DNA of 64,000 bases from Ruminococcus gauvreauii (GTDB taxonomy: Bacteria; Bacillota; Clostridia; Lachnospirales; Lachnospiraceae), in NCBI RefSeq assembly GCF_025151995.1, contig NZ_CP102290.1, positions 744,001-808,000 on the forward strand, in the 5' to 3' direction. Position numbers and translations under genes: made by a program. Within the stretch, counting starts at the first letter, position 1. Every line of letters starts with the position of its first letter. This document shows positions 1 to 9,653 of the stretch, one piece after another. The notes beneath the pieces are model-generated. The model was not told the origin of the DNA. It ran no database searches and saw only the letters and a program-made list of their open reading frames with translations.

Positions 1-2227
1 GTACCCGCAGAAGTTCATCATAATATGCGACATGCTGCAGATAATTACCTTTGACCGTCTGAAGTGCAAGAAAGGCACGGTCACACATTTGATCAATTGG
101 CACCGATGAATCTGTGATCCTGTAGACTCCCGCGTAAATTGCAAATTTATACTGAGGATGTTTCCTCGCAATCAGCTTTTGGATATCCAGCAATCCCTGA
201 TCTATATCCCATGTATTTTCCTCATAGAATACGGCAAAGTTGTCGCCGGACATTCTGGCACAGATTCCCTCAGCTCCCATATGGACTTCCAGGTATTCCG
301 CAATAAATTTCAGAATGTGATCCCCTTCTTCTCTCCCCAGAAGTTCATTGATCGCTTTGAATTTTTCCACGTTCCATCTTGCGATCATATACCTTCTGTC
401 CGGTGATTCCGATAACCTCTGCCTGACATTCTGGTAAAAACCTTCCTGATTATAAATCGCGGTGAGCGGATCATGGTGCAGGGAATATTTTAGTTTTCGG
501 TTTACCTCCTCAATCTGTTTCTCTCTTGCCCTGTTCCTGGTAATATCAAGAACGAATCCATCCAGCTGTAACTGTCCGTCCCGCTCCGCAAAGATCCCCG
601 TGATGAGAACGTATCTCACACTCCGTTTGCCTGTCACAATCCTCATCTGCCATTCTGTCCGCATGTCTTTGGCCTTCAAACTTGCGCTGACCGCATTTTC
701 CGGTACGCTGAAGTCTTCCGGATGTACGTAGAATGACATTTTATTATGTGCGATACGGGTTACATTTTCTTTAGTCTCTTCTAAGATCTGGTAAAAAATA
801 TCGTTCCCATAGACGAGTGTAAAACCGGTATCCACGCGAACGGTAAAGACGCCTCCCCGCTCTGCGGCGCGGTAAAGATAGACCTGTTTTTCCAGTTCTT
901 CCATTGCCCGTTCTTTTTTCCAGTTTTTCTCCCTGATATTCGTAATCATGCCTGCGAATAAATTCGGTTCCCCCAGATTATCACGAATCATATAGCCGCG
1001 GCACTGCAGCCAGATCCACTCGTCATTGCGATTTCGTGCACGGTACTGTATACAGTGTGACTCTGCACGTCCGTCCGCGATCTCCTGGTTGGATGCCAGA
1101 AACTCTTTCTGATCTCCGGGATGGATTCTTTCTCCCCACACTGCCGCGGCATTTGGGATGACAGTCCCGGGGAGACCGAATTCTTCCACCATGCGCGGAG
1201 AATAACGAAAGGTGCCCGTCTTCATGTTGCCGACAAATATGTAATCGTCCGTACTTTCCATTAATGCATCGCACAGATGTTCTTTATCATAATCAAAATC
1301 ACGAATCCTCTGTCTTTCTTCCTCCGGTGAACATGCCAGGCGCCTGCGCGCCTGCTCAATATGATACTGCTGCTTCTGCTCATACATAATTTCGTCTGCC
1401 TGGGAGATCAGTTCCATCACGGAACATTCATCGCACGACTGTGCCTCTACAAGCCCATAGCTGAACGAAAGCTGATAAGTCAGTCTTTCTTCCGCCGCCT
1501 TTCGCTCCATCGCATTCTGTATGATCTGTATTTTTCTGGTAGCGTTTTCCAGACTGCATCCGTAAAAGGCGATAATGAATTCGTCGCCGCTGAGACGAAA
1601 TACGGTATCTTCCGGATACAAATACTCTTTCACAATGTGTGCCACGCTGACCAGAGCATAGTCCCCTTCTCTATGCCCATAGGTGTCATTGATCACCTTC
1701 AGATTATTCAGATCTGAAAGGCAGACAGTGACAGGGACTCTCTCCCTTGAGGCACTGCGGAGCTTTTCTTCCAGATCCGCTTTGCCGGCGCGTCTGTTCA
1801 GCAGTCCCGTCAGCTCATCCATATTGGCAGTATGCGACAGTTCCTTTCGCTCTGTGATGTTGACGGACTGCTGCATATGCACCGTTCTGCCATCCGGCCA
1901 TTCCAGAAAACAGTCATAATTCTCATATATCTGGCCGGTCTTTTCATTACACTCTTCCCAGGAAATCACTTCATTGCTTCCCTCGCGCTTTTTCAACTCG
2001 GGAATGGGACAAAATGGACAACGTCCGTACATCTCTTTTTGGAATATTTTCCAGCATATCTGCCCCTCCGGATGCTTCACACAGAATTCAGCCTTCATTC
2101 CGGGACTCATATACAAAATTTCATCTGTTTCAATATCTGTAATATAAATCAAAGCATCCAGCTTATCCAAAATCTGATGATAAGCAAATATCTGCATCTC
2201 CTCTTTGGAATCTTTTGCTACGCCCAT
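1..2227 (-). CDS. PAS/GGDEF signalling protein, 3' part cut by window edge
   Basis: Leftward reading frame open from an ATG at 2227 to the window edge, so 742 residues are visible and the C-terminus is missing. The order is an N-terminal PAS-like sensor (about residues 15-130), a GGDEF domain (about 140-285) with the signature SGDEF near residue 212 after the sequence SDLNNLKVINDTYGH, two further PAS-like domains (about 310-570), and a second GGDEF-like domain (from about 590) whose signature is SGDNF, a degenerate form. The first cyclase domain keeps D and E of the signature and may make cyclic di-GMP; the second probably does not. Degenerate GGDEF domains often precede an EAL domain, which would lie beyond the edge; that is inference. 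A GGAGAG ribosome binding site precedes the start. No signal peptide or membrane segment is visible, so it should be cytoplasmic. Confidence 0.85.
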   Translation of the reverse strand, partial: MGVAKDSKEEMQIFAYHQILDKLDALIYITDIETDEILYMSPGMKAEFCVKHPEGQICWKIFQKEMYGRCPFCPIPELKKREGSNEVISWEECNEKTGQIYENYDCFLEWPDGRTVHMQQSVNITERKELSHTANMDELTGLLNRRAGKADLEEKLRSASRERVPVTVCLSDLNNLKVINDTYGHREGDYALVSVAHIVKEYLYPEDTVFRLSGDEFIIAFYGCSLENATRKIQIIQNAMERKAAEERLTYQLSFSYGLVEAQSCDECSVMELISQADEIMYEQKQQYHIEQARRRLACSPEEERQRIRDFDYDKEHLCDALMESTDDYIFVGNMKTGTFRYSPRMVEEFGLPGTVIPNAAAVWGERIHPGDQKEFLASNQEIADGRAESHCIQYRARNRNDEWIWLQCRGYMIRDNLGEPNLFAGMITNIREKNWKKERAMEELEKQVYLYRAAERGGVFTVRVDTGFTLVYGNDIFYQILEETKENVTRIAHNKMSFYVHPEDFSVPENAVSASLKAKDMRTEWQMRIVTGKRSVRYVLITGIFAERDGQLQLDGFVLDITRNRAREKQIEEVNRKLKYSLHHDPLTAIYNQEGFYQNVRQRLSESPDRRYMIARWNVEKFKAINELLGREEGDHILKFIAEYLEVHMGAEGICARMSGDNFAVFYEENTWDIDQGLLDIQKLIARKHPQYKFAIYAGVYRITDSSVPIDQMCDRAFLALQTVKGNYLQHVAYYDELLRV

Positions 2228-2254
2228 CTTAATCTCTCCATATCTGACGGATAA

Positions 2255-2292
2255 GACGGAAAAAAGCTGCAAAAAGCAGCCTTTTTTCCGTC
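2255..2292 (-). terminator. Intrinsic terminator after nudC (bidirectional form)
   Basis: A perfect hairpin with arms GACGGAAAAAAGCTGC and GCAGC-CTTTTTTCCGTC around an AAAAA loop. The A and T runs in the arms let it work on both strands; it lies between nudC, which is transcribed toward it, and the PAS/GGDEF gene. Confidence 0.7.
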
Positions 2293-2376
2293 ACTCCCAG
2301 TCTCATGTTTTTCGCTGTAATGTTATTTTTCATTATACTAAACATCAGACTGCCATGTCAATTACGGGAACTTGAT

Positions 2377-3216
2377 TCAGGAATTACCATTCCTTTTAAA
2401 ATGAATAATCATCTCATTCGTCAGGCTCAGATTGGTCTCTTTCACCGGAATATCCTCCCGTTCAAACCATTCCGCCATCGCAAGTTCTTCGCGGTCAAGT
2501 GTAATGGTCTCTTCTCCCTCCAGCTCGGCAAAAAATCCCATCAGAATCGTATCCGTAAAAGCCCACGGCTGACTCTTATAATACTTCACATTACCCACTC
2601 TCAGTCCGACTTCTTCCATGACCTCCCTGCGCACAGTATCCTCTACCGTCTCTCCAATCTCTGTAAACCCGGCAATCAGCGCGTATTTTGCAAAATCGCG
2701 GTTCGCGTATTTAGACATCAGCAGTCTGTTGCCGTGCGTCACACCGACAATGACAGCCGGGCAGATCTTTGGATATTCCATGTTGTTGCATTCCGGGCAA
2801 AAGACCATCCGTTCTTTGTCACTGTGCTGCATCAGAGTCCCGCAGCGTCCGCAGTATTTTCGAATACCGTACCAGTTATACAACTGGTATCCTGTGATTC
2901 CGGCAAAAGCGAGATGCCTCGGCTCCCCGGTCCTGAAGATCTCCGTGTTTTCCAGGGAGTAATTCTCTTTCGACGGAAACACGATATTGTGCAGCAGATA
3001 GTAGCTGTCTCCATCCACGGAAAACAGATACGTATAATTTTCGTAGAGATGATCATTATCTGCTTCCAGATCCGAAAACTTCGGAAATGCAATCTTACCT
3101 TCCTCCCATTTGATCAGCACCTGCTTTTTTCGATAATATAAAATATAACTGCCCCTTTCCGGAGGTTTGGGGCGATATTCATTTCTAAACTGATGCGGTT
3201 CGATATCCTGTATCAT
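2377..3216 (-). CDS. nudC: NAD+ diphosphatase NudC (Nudix hydrolase)
   Basis: 279-residue protein of the NudC family, which hydrolyses NADH/NAD+ to nicotinamide mononucleotide and AMP and can remove NAD caps from RNA. It shows a zinc ribbon with CGRC and CPEC pairs near residues 125-150, then a complete Nudix box beginning GFTEIGE and ending REVMEEVGL (about residues 183-205). The length fits the family. The N-terminal third is the less conserved NudC N-domain. It stands alone between two intrinsic terminators and is followed by the hairpin at 2255-2292. Confidence 0.9.
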   Translation of the reverse strand: MIQDIEPHQFRNEYRPKPPERGSYILYYRKKQVLIKWEEGKIAFPKFSDLEADNDHLYENYTYLFSVDGDSYYLLHNIVFPSKENYSLENTEIFRTGEPRHLAFAGITGYQLYNWYGIRKYCGRCGTLMQHSDKERMVFCPECNNMEYPKICPAVIVGVTHGNRLLMSKYANRDFAKYALIAGFTEIGETVEDTVRREVMEEVGLRVGNVKYYKSQPWAFTDTILMGFFAELEGEETITLDREELAMAEWFEREDIPVKETNLSLTNEMIIHFKRNGNS

Positions 3217-3298
3217 AATACTTTACCATCCTTTGTTTTTATATCTATTATAGCAAAATCTTTTACTCACGGAAAGCCTTTTGCCGTTTTCCTTCTGC

Positions 3299-3332
3299 AG
3301 AAAAAAAAGAACCTCTCTGCTGCCACAGAGAG
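3299..3332 (-). terminator. Intrinsic terminator after GGDEF gene
   Basis: On the minus strand a CTCTCTG/CAGAGAG stem is followed by a run of Ts interrupted by one C. It lies just after the stop codon of the gene that ends at 3367. Confidence 0.7.
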
Positions 3333-3366
3333 ATTCCGGCTGTTCGTAGGAAAAAGGCAGCCACTG

Positions 3367-4431
3367 TCAGAGGATTTTTACAAATCCATCCTGTCCATAG
3401 TAACAGATTCCTTCTTTCTCATACTTTTTCAAATAATAGTGTGCTTTATGCGCCTGATTCAAAATGCTGCCAAAGTCATCACCAAATCGCGGATAAAAAG
3501 ATGCACCTGCCGACAGCGGGACAGGAAAGTCAATCCGGATATTCTTCTGATTTTCTTCCCATTCTTCCTTCAGCTGACGCCAGCGCTGCTCCAGCAATTC
3601 CTGGTGCTCCATGCCAAAGCTTGCATAAACAATAAATTCATTGCCCCCGAGCCTGCCCATCAGATCATTACAGAATACATTCCTCAGGGATTTTGAAAAC
3701 TCCTGAAGCACGCGGTCGCCCACAGCATGTCCATAAACCCCGTTGATTTCTTTGAACGCTTCGATATCCATGATAATCATCGTTCCATATGGAAGTTCCA
3801 TCATCCTGGAAGAAATCTTCTCCTCAAGAAACTGGCGGTTCATCAACTTCGTAAGGGGATCAAACCTTGCGTAGTAAAGCGCCTGCTTGTGTGCTGCTTC
3901 CAGCTCGTTCGTCTTTTCTTCTATGCGTTCCTGCAGTATCTGATTGCTCTGCTCCACCAGACGGCGCGGAAAAAATTCATCACTGTCCTGAGAGCTGTCT
4001 GCTACTGACTGGTGCACATGAAGCAGTCTCCATCCGTCGGAGTCCTGTCTGACGAGCATGGTAAAACGAAATGCAAACTCACAGATAATACGGTCCTTTG
4101 CATCTTCCCTGCATTTGCCCTGCCCCATCGCGAGAAAAAGCCGGTTCCCCAGGTCCCTGGTCTCATACCAGTCATCCTCCACGATCAGGGACTCACTGCG
4201 TTCAAGTGCCTCTTTCTCCATATGCGCTGCAAACTCTTCCCATGTTCTGCTGACTTCATGTTCGCCCGTCCCAATTACAGAAATGTCGTTGTCAATCACG
4301 TTTTTTAACGCACCATAATTACATTCACTTAAATATGTGTGCCAGACCCATCGGCAAAATGCCTCTGCATTTCTGATTTCTTCCAATTGTAATCCCTCCA
4401 GCCAACTCTCGCGTATACATAGTCCTAGCAT
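3367..4431 (-). CDS. SnoaL-like plus degenerate GGDEF domain protein
   Basis: 354 residues. The first 150 or so (starting near EAFCRWVWHTYLSECN and ending near WRLLHVHQS) resemble a SnoaL/NTF2-like cone domain, a fold that binds small ligands; this is a fold-level guess. A short coiled coil (LQERIEEKTNELEAAHKQ) links it to a GGDEF domain (about residues 185-345) with DPLTKLMNR near its start. The signature reads GGNEF, with Asn at the metal-binding position that is normally Asp or Glu, so cyclase activity is doubtful and a cyclic di-GMP or GTP sensing role is possible. No membrane segments. Monocistronic between terminators. Confidence 0.8.
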   Translation of the reverse strand: MLGLCIRESWLEGLQLEEIRNAEAFCRWVWHTYLSECNYGALKNVIDNDISVIGTGEHEVSRTWEEFAAHMEKEALERSESLIVEDDWYETRDLGNRLFLAMGQGKCREDAKDRIICEFAFRFTMLVRQDSDGWRLLHVHQSVADSSQDSDEFFPRRLVEQSNQILQERIEEKTNELEAAHKQALYYARFDPLTKLMNRQFLEEKISSRMMELPYGTMIIMDIEAFKEINGVYGHAVGDRVLQEFSKSLRNVFCNDLMGRLGGNEFIVYASFGMEHQELLEQRWRQLKEEWEENQKNIRIDFPVPLSAGASFYPRFGDDFGSILNQAHKAHYYLKKYEKEGICYYGQDGFVKIL

Positions 4432-4483
4432 ATCTTATAAAGAACTGAATTGCAAGAAAGAATACAATATCAAAATAAATTTT

Positions 4484-5959
4484 TTATTCTCCGATCTGAT
4501 TCAGTAAGTCCAGCGTATCCCGATAGCGCCCCTCGTCGGAATCTCCCATGACAACGGTGATATAAAGCCGCTCATTCCGATAGGCCGCCGAAACCAGACA
4601 TTTCCCGGCCGCATCTGAACTCCCGGTTTTAAGGCCGACGACTGATTTATCATAATAAGCGCTATCCGGGCTAAGAAGCTGGTTTGTATTCTGCCACGTC
4701 ACGTCCGTTCCATCTGCAAAACAGGTTCGGATCGAAGGTTGCCTGACGATATCTGACAGATACCCGTCCCCGTATTCTGTGTCCATAAACACGCGTGCAC
4801 AGCATGCCAGATCATACGCTGTCGTATACTGACCGTCTGCATCGTAACCATCCGGCCTTAAGAATCTGGAATTCTTTGCGCCTGCAAGGCGTGCCGTCTC
4901 ATTCATTTTATCCATAAAAACGTCCAGCGCCTGGTCAATCGGCAGATTCTCCTGATCCTTGATCTTCCTTCCCGCATGCACTGCCAGGACGTATGCAGCA
5001 TCATTCCCAGATGGAAGCAGCATTCCTTCCATCAGCTGCTTTACGCTCAGCCGCTGCCCAATGACGAGCCAGGCACGCGAGGCATCGCTTTCAATCCTGT
5101 TGATCTCTTCACCCACCGTCACTTCCTCATCAGCACCGCAGAAACGTGACGCTGTCAGCACTGTAAGGATTTTGGCAGTACTGGCAGGCGCAATCTGCTG
5201 ATTTTCTTCTTTCCCGTACAGGATAGTTCCTTTCCGGGCATCAATAAGGCATGCATTTCTTGCCTCTATGCTGATATCGCCGAACCAGTCACTCGTTTCC
5301 TGTGACTGCGGCATACCCTCAGCAAACTGTCTGCAATGCCACAGTCCAGTACCCATAACCCCGATCAGCATGAGTATCACAAGAATCAATACCGGCTTTC
5401 CATCTCTGCTCCTGATCTTTCCGGTCTTCCGGTCCCGGATTCCTGTAGCTCCGTACAGTTTCCTGACACCGGCCAGAAGCATCATGGCAGCCAGAAATCC
5501 GATGAGTCCGCCCAATGTGTTTAAAATCAGGTCATCGATATCGGTTCCCCGTGTCAGAAACAGCTGCAGAATTTCAATCGTCAGCGAAGTACCGGCACAG
5601 ACCAGCACCGCATTTCCCACCTTTTGAAATCTCCTGGACAACACCGGGAGCAGAAACCCAAGCGGAATAAACATCAGAATGTTCCCAAAAAAGTTCAGTG
5701 GATTGCTTCCAATGTCACGGAGTACCTGTCCCGGTATCAGATTAATCTGTCCCCGTCCCAGTCCCAGCGTAAATCCAAATACCGGAGAAACTGTCATGGA
5801 AAAGACCGCTGTCATCGCCGCTGCCAAAAACAGTGTGGCTGCCCGATACTGCAATGTCACCGTCTGATGCGACGTTCTCAGATACACTTCAAATACTGCA
5901 AGATATACTGCCCAGACCGCGATTCCCGGCAGCAGATACGTCAATACATTTTCTAACAT
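4484..5959 (-). CDS. VanZ domain fused to D-alanyl-D-alanine carboxypeptidase
   Basis: 491 residues made of two domains normally found apart. Residues 1-170 are a VanZ-like membrane domain with about five hydrophobic segments and the family sequence NFFGNILMFIPLGFLLP followed by EILQLF and DIDDLILNTLGG. After a further membrane segment near 190-210, residues 225-491 form an S11 penicillin-binding D,D-carboxypeptidase with all three active-site motifs: STAK (SxxK), SGN and KTG. The peptidase part should face outside and trim D-Ala from peptidoglycan stem peptides. VanZ proteins give low-level teicoplanin resistance in some clusters, but no vanHAX genes are nearby. A good AGAGGTGATG ribosome binding site precedes the start. 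Confidence 0.88.
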   Translation of the reverse strand: MLENVLTYLLPGIAVWAVYLAVFEVYLRTSHQTVTLQYRAATLFLAAAMTAVFSMTVSPVFGFTLGLGRGQINLIPGQVLRDIGSNPLNFFGNILMFIPLGFLLPVLSRRFQKVGNAVLVCAGTSLTIEILQLFLTRGTDIDDLILNTLGGLIGFLAAMMLLAGVRKLYGATGIRDRKTGKIRSRDGKPVLILVILMLIGVMGTGLWHCRQFAEGMPQSQETSDWFGDISIEARNACLIDARKGTILYGKEENQQIAPASTAKILTVLTASRFCGADEEVTVGEEINRIESDASRAWLVIGQRLSVKQLMEGMLLPSGNDAAYVLAVHAGRKIKDQENLPIDQALDVFMDKMNETARLAGAKNSRFLRPDGYDADGQYTTAYDLACCARVFMDTEYGDGYLSDIVRQPSIRTCFADGTDVTWQNTNQLLSPDSAYYDKSVVGLKTGSSDAAGKCLVSAAYRNERLYITVVMGDSDEGRYRDTLDLLNQIGE

Positions 5960-5992
5960 GATTCATCACCTCTTGACAACAACTATAACACA

Positions 5993-6029
5993 AAAAAATA
6001 AAGCCATGTCGATTATGGCTTTATTTTTT
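5993..6029 (-). terminator. Intrinsic terminator after the histidine kinase gene
   Basis: Stem AAATAAAGCCAT / ATGGCTTTATTT with A and T runs on both sides, placed downstream of the kinase stop codon at 6078 and upstream of the VanZ fusion gene. Confidence 0.8.
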
Positions 6030-6077
6030 CTTACTGTGCACAGATCATTCTTCGGGAAGCACATTCGGGCAATTTTG

Positions 6078-7643
6078 TCAGCGTTCAGGCCGAAACACCT
6101 GAATGGACTGTACAAACAGATTCCCCTGAAAATAAGAATTCCAGAGAATATCGCTGTGTTTGTCTATCAGCCTCTTTGCAATTACAAGCCCGTTGCCGCG
6201 CCCCAGACCCTTACTCGTGACTCCCGCATGGACGCCTCTCTCAAGTGTCGATGTGCGTACGGTGTTCTTTATCAAAATCTGCATGGTTCCTTCCTGTTCC
6301 CTCAGTTCCAGTTCCACATGACCGTCCTGCATCTGCTGAACTTCCTCCAGTGCATTGTCCAGAAATATCCCGGTGATACGAACGATATCCGATACGTCGA
6401 CACAGTGCGGAAAATACGTATGATCCAGCATCGTCACAATGCGGATATCCTCTCCCGCCGAAATGCCCTGCAGCAATTTATAGTGCAGAAACGCCTCCAG
6501 CGTCTCATTCTGCAGCATCTGCAGCTGAACATACATATCATTCTTTTGAATTTCCGCCTGCGCAAACGGCGCAATCTGTGAATAGTAATATTCCTGCAGC
6601 GGAGCATCTCCGTTTCTTCTCACGAGTTCCCCCATTGTCAGAAAGATATTCTTCATATCGTGCTTTATCGCCCTGATCTCCTGCATGTTTTCGTTCATTT
6701 TTCGATGATAAAGCTGCAGATGTTCCTGTACTTTCTCCTGATATTCCAGATGCTCTTTCAGCTGCACCGTCTTTAGCAGCAATTTCAGGTAGAACAGCTG
6801 CATGCCCAGGAATGCAGCTATAAAAATCGCCGCGGTTCCCATCCGAAACGGCACCAGTTCGGTATCATAAAACATCCCCGCGATGTCGAGCAGAAACAGT
6901 ACGACAAACAGCATGACAGGAACAGCCAGCAGATACGCCCCGATTTCTTCGTATTTTTCACTCATTTCCTGTGCCTTCGAGAAGTAATAATGAAGTCCTC
7001 TCTTCAGCAGAAACATCAGCAGCGCAAAGATCAGCAAAAAGCAAAAAGTGATAAAAAGCAGACAGAAAAATTTCTGTATCCTGTCAAAGTCGTATTTTCT
7101 TGCAATGTTATAATAAATCTGCAGCGCCTTTCCCTCAAATATCGTCTGATAAATGCAGTAACAGATTGTTGCAGAGAACAGTGTGAGAAGGCATGGCATT
7201 GCCTGCTGCCTGGCAGAACGGTATCTCCGCTGTACGATCGCAAGCAGCAGTATCCATCCTGTGATCAGCAGCATACTGCGGCAGTACAGCACATGATAGC
7301 TGTATTTCTGCATCACAAACAGTACCGTGCCCAGCAGCAGGTAATCACTGACAGAAAGCTTCAGATAGCCGACTGCCCATACGGAGAGTACCGTCGCAAA
7401 AATGAGAAGAAATGAAACGGCCTCCCAGCTTTTGATCCAGCTGATCGACTTCAGAAAATATCCCGGATAGATAAAGAGTACAATCCCGCAGGATGCCAGA
7501 AATCCTGCTGCCAGTTCAAGTCTGGGTCTGTCGATTTGGGACCAGATCCTGTACCAGACCAGCGCGGCAGCCAGAATCATTCCGTCCACGAGAAACAGTT
7601 TAACGACCTGCCATGCGAAGTACCATCCCATCACTCCAGCCAT
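6078..7643 (-). CDS. AgrC-like GHKL sensor histidine kinase
   Basis: 521 residues from an ATG at 7643, chosen because GAGGTG sits six bases upstream; the ORF could open earlier at 7676 but without such a site. The N-terminal half has about eight hydrophobic segments. The phosphoacceptor region reads IRAIKHDMKNIF (His near residue 330), and the C-terminal ATPase has FLDNALEEV (N box) and SKGLGRGNGLVIAKRL (G box). This is the architecture of peptide-sensing AgrC-type kinases. The start overlaps the end of the LytTR regulator gene by 13 bases, so the two are translated together. No autoinducer peptide gene was recognised next to it. Confidence 0.85.
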   Translation of the reverse strand: MAGVMGWYFAWQVVKLFLVDGMILAAALVWYRIWSQIDRPRLELAAGFLASCGIVLFIYPGYFLKSISWIKSWEAVSFLLIFATVLSVWAVGYLKLSVSDYLLLGTVLFVMQKYSYHVLYCRSMLLITGWILLLAIVQRRYRSARQQAMPCLLTLFSATICYCIYQTIFEGKALQIYYNIARKYDFDRIQKFFCLLFITFCFLLIFALLMFLLKRGLHYYFSKAQEMSEKYEEIGAYLLAVPVMLFVVLFLLDIAGMFYDTELVPFRMGTAAIFIAAFLGMQLFYLKLLLKTVQLKEHLEYQEKVQEHLQLYHRKMNENMQEIRAIKHDMKNIFLTMGELVRRNGDAPLQEYYYSQIAPFAQAEIQKNDMYVQLQMLQNETLEAFLHYKLLQGISAGEDIRIVTMLDHTYFPHCVDVSDIVRITGIFLDNALEEVQQMQDGHVELELREQEGTMQILIKNTVRTSTLERGVHAGVTSKGLGRGNGLVIAKRLIDKHSDILWNSYFQGNLFVQSIQVFRPER

Positions 7644-8377
7644 CGTTTCACCTCGCTTCGCATCCGAACCGAACATGGAATAAGTTCCCCGTTTGCCAGC
7701 TTCACCATCCCCTGCTGCATTCCCACCATATACCGCCTGTTCACAATGACAGACCGGTGGACTTTCAGGAAATGTTCTCCCAGCATTCCCAGCACGTGCT
7801 CTATGGTATCTCTAACTGTCACAGCGGAACCATCCATCGTATGATATGTCACCCCATGTGACACGGCCTTCTCCGTCTCCACATAAAGGATGCAGCTCTT
7901 CCTGACAGTGACCGTCTCATCAAGCCCGATCGTCAGGTCCAGCAGATCTTTATCCTCCGTTTCGCCTGTCTCATCCCAGACTGCTGATGCCATCCTGATA
8001 TATCGGCCGAACCCCTCTTTCAGATTTCTCATATCTGTGGTCTTTTCCAGAAATCCGAAGGGCTCCACCCCACTTTGCAGGACCTGCATCGCCATCTCCT
8101 GATGATTTGTGACAAACACAATTTTGGATGCCTGGCTCAGTTCGCGGATTTTACGTGCAACATCCATGCCATTTAACCTGCCTGCGCCAAAGTCCAGATC
8201 CAGAAACACCAGATACTCTCCCGGATTCTTCTGTATATAGCGAAGAAGTTCCAGGCTCTCCCCTGCCACACAGACAATCCGTGCAGCCAGCTTTTTCTCT
8301 GCGATTTCCTCTTCGATCTGCTGTCCCGCCAGCTTCAGAATGAACGGATCGTCATCGCACAGCATCACCCGAATCAT
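7631..8377 (-). CDS. LytTR-family response regulator (AgrA-like)
   Basis: 248 residues from the ATG at 8377, which has GGGGAG six bases upstream. Residues 1-125 form a receiver domain with the acidic pair in MLCDDDP, the phosphoacceptor Asp in VFLDLDFG and the conserved Thr/Lys region (FVTNHQE, FLEKT). Residues 145-245 form a LytTR DNA-binding domain with the typical HVLGMLGEHFLKVHRSVIVN stretch. First gene of the pair with the kinase gene downstream. Targets are unknown; LytTR regulators usually bind paired direct repeats. Confidence 0.88.
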   Translation of the reverse strand: MIRVMLCDDDPFILKLAGQQIEEEIAEKKLAARIVCVAGESLELLRYIQKNPGEYLVFLDLDFGAGRLNGMDVARKIRELSQASKIVFVTNHQEMAMQVLQSGVEPFGFLEKTTDMRNLKEGFGRYIRMASAVWDETGETEDKDLLDLTIGLDETVTVRKSCILYVETEKAVSHGVTYHTMDGSAVTVRDTIEHVLGMLGEHFLKVHRSVIVNRRYMVGMQQGMVKLANGELIPCSVRMRSEVKRWLE

Positions 8378-8420
8378 AAATGTCTCCCCTTTCAGCTTAT
8401 TTTTACTAGTGTACCACATC

Positions 8421-8450
8421 TTGACATGCAAAACAAAATAAGAGTACAAT
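8421..8450 (+). promoter_or_regulatory. Sigma-A type promoter for DUF4317 gene
   Basis: TTGACA at 8421-8426, an 18-base spacer and TACAAT at 8445-8450, 40 bases upstream of the start codon at 8490. Confidence 0.65.
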
Positions 8451-8489
8451 GAAGTTCCGTAAACTACAATTCATGGAGGTATTACTGAT

Positions 8490-9653
8490 ATGAACAAAAA
8501 AGAAACTCTCGAAATCCGGAAACAGTTCACACCTGAAAACTGTACCATCTCCCGCATCTGCGGATGCTATGTAGATGGCGAGAAGAATATAAAACTGGAA
8601 GTAAAGGAAGCTTTTGGTTCGATCCAGGAGGAAGAAGCTTTTAAATATTTTGACATTTTTAAACATACATTATCCGGCAGCATTGGAAAAAATCTGCTGA
8701 ATATGGAATTTCCCATGGAACAGGAGATGCCGGACGGAACACAGGCATTTCTCATGAAGCTCAGAAACAGCCGCCTGGAGGATGAGATGCTGGTGGAAGA
8801 ATTCTATCAGAAGGTCATCGATTACTATACATACGGCACGAACTATTACATTATCCTGATTCACGCCGCCTACGATATCCCCGGGAAATCCTCAGACAAC
8901 CTGGAAATGTTCGATGCCTCCGACAGTGTCTATGAGTACCTGCTGTGCAGCATCTGCCCGGTCAATCTCTCGAAAGCAGGACTGTGCTATAATACAGAAA
9001 AAAACAGCATTGAAGACCGGATCCGCGACTGGATCGTGGCAGCCCCCGTCAGCGGATTCCTCTTTCCTGCCTTCAATGACCGCAATACCGATATCCACAG
9101 CATTTTATATTACTCCAAGAATCCGGAAGAGCTGCAGCAGGATTTTATCGATCATGTGCTTGGCTGCACACCGCCTCTTTCCGCCTCTGGTCAGAAAGAA
9201 ACGTTTCAGAATATGATCGCGGATGCCCTGGGGGACGACTGCCATTATGAGGTGGTAAAAAATCTGCATGAAAACCTGCATGAGATGGTCGAGGTCAGCA
9301 AAGACAATCCGGAACCCCTTACCCTGTCCAAGCGCGATGTACGCTGTGTTCTGGAAGAGAGCGGTGTTCCGGATGAGAAGATCCAGTTCTTTGAGAAGGA
9401 ATTCGAAGAGGTGGTGAAACCGGACACTCCGATTCTGGTATCCAATATCGCGGAGACACGCAAATTCAGCATTGAGACTCCGGATGTGGTCATCAAGGTC
9501 AATCCGGAGCGGATGGACCTGGTAGAGACACGCGTCATTGACGGCCGCGCCTGTCTCGTGATCCCTGTGGATGACTATCTGGAAGTCAATGGAATGCCGG
9601 TGAGTGTGGAAGGTTCCTCCTCCGAGGAAGCGGCAGCCGCACTCAGCGACTGA
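8490..9653 (+). CDS. DUF4317 family protein
   Basis: 387 residues, starting MNKKETLEIRKQF, which I recognise as DUF4317, a family common in Lachnospiraceae with no known function. No membrane segments or signal peptide; the middle is acidic and rich in Tyr. GGAGG lies ten bases upstream of the ATG. The gene is convergent with the polyamine operon and its last 11 bases overlap the end of aguB on the other strand; no terminator separates them. Confidence 0.8.
   Translation: MNKKETLEIRKQFTPENCTISRICGCYVDGEKNIKLEVKEAFGSIQEEEAFKYFDIFKHTLSGSIGKNLLNMEFPMEQEMPDGTQAFLMKLRNSRLEDEMLVEEFYQKVIDYYTYGTNYYIILIHAAYDIPGKSSDNLEMFDASDSVYEYLLCSICPVNLSKAGLCYNTEKNSIEDRIRDWIVAAPVSGFLFPAFNDRNTDIHSILYYSKNPEELQQDFIDHVLGCTPPLSASGQKETFQNMIADALGDDCHYEVVKNLHENLHEMVEVSKDNPEPLTLSKRDVRCVLEESGVPDEKIQFFEKEFEEVVKPDTPILVSNIAETRKFSIETPDVVIKVNPERMDLVETRVIDGRACLVIPVDDYLEVNGMPVSVEGSSSEEAAAALSD

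Noticed and set aside
2305..3141. Long plus-strand reading frame opposite nudC
   Set aside because: It has no ribosome binding site and no recognisable family, while the minus strand encodes an intact Nudix protein.
4484..5959. A glycopeptide resistance cluster
   Set aside because: Only a VanZ domain is present; no vanH, vanA/B ligase, vanX or vanRS genes are nearby.
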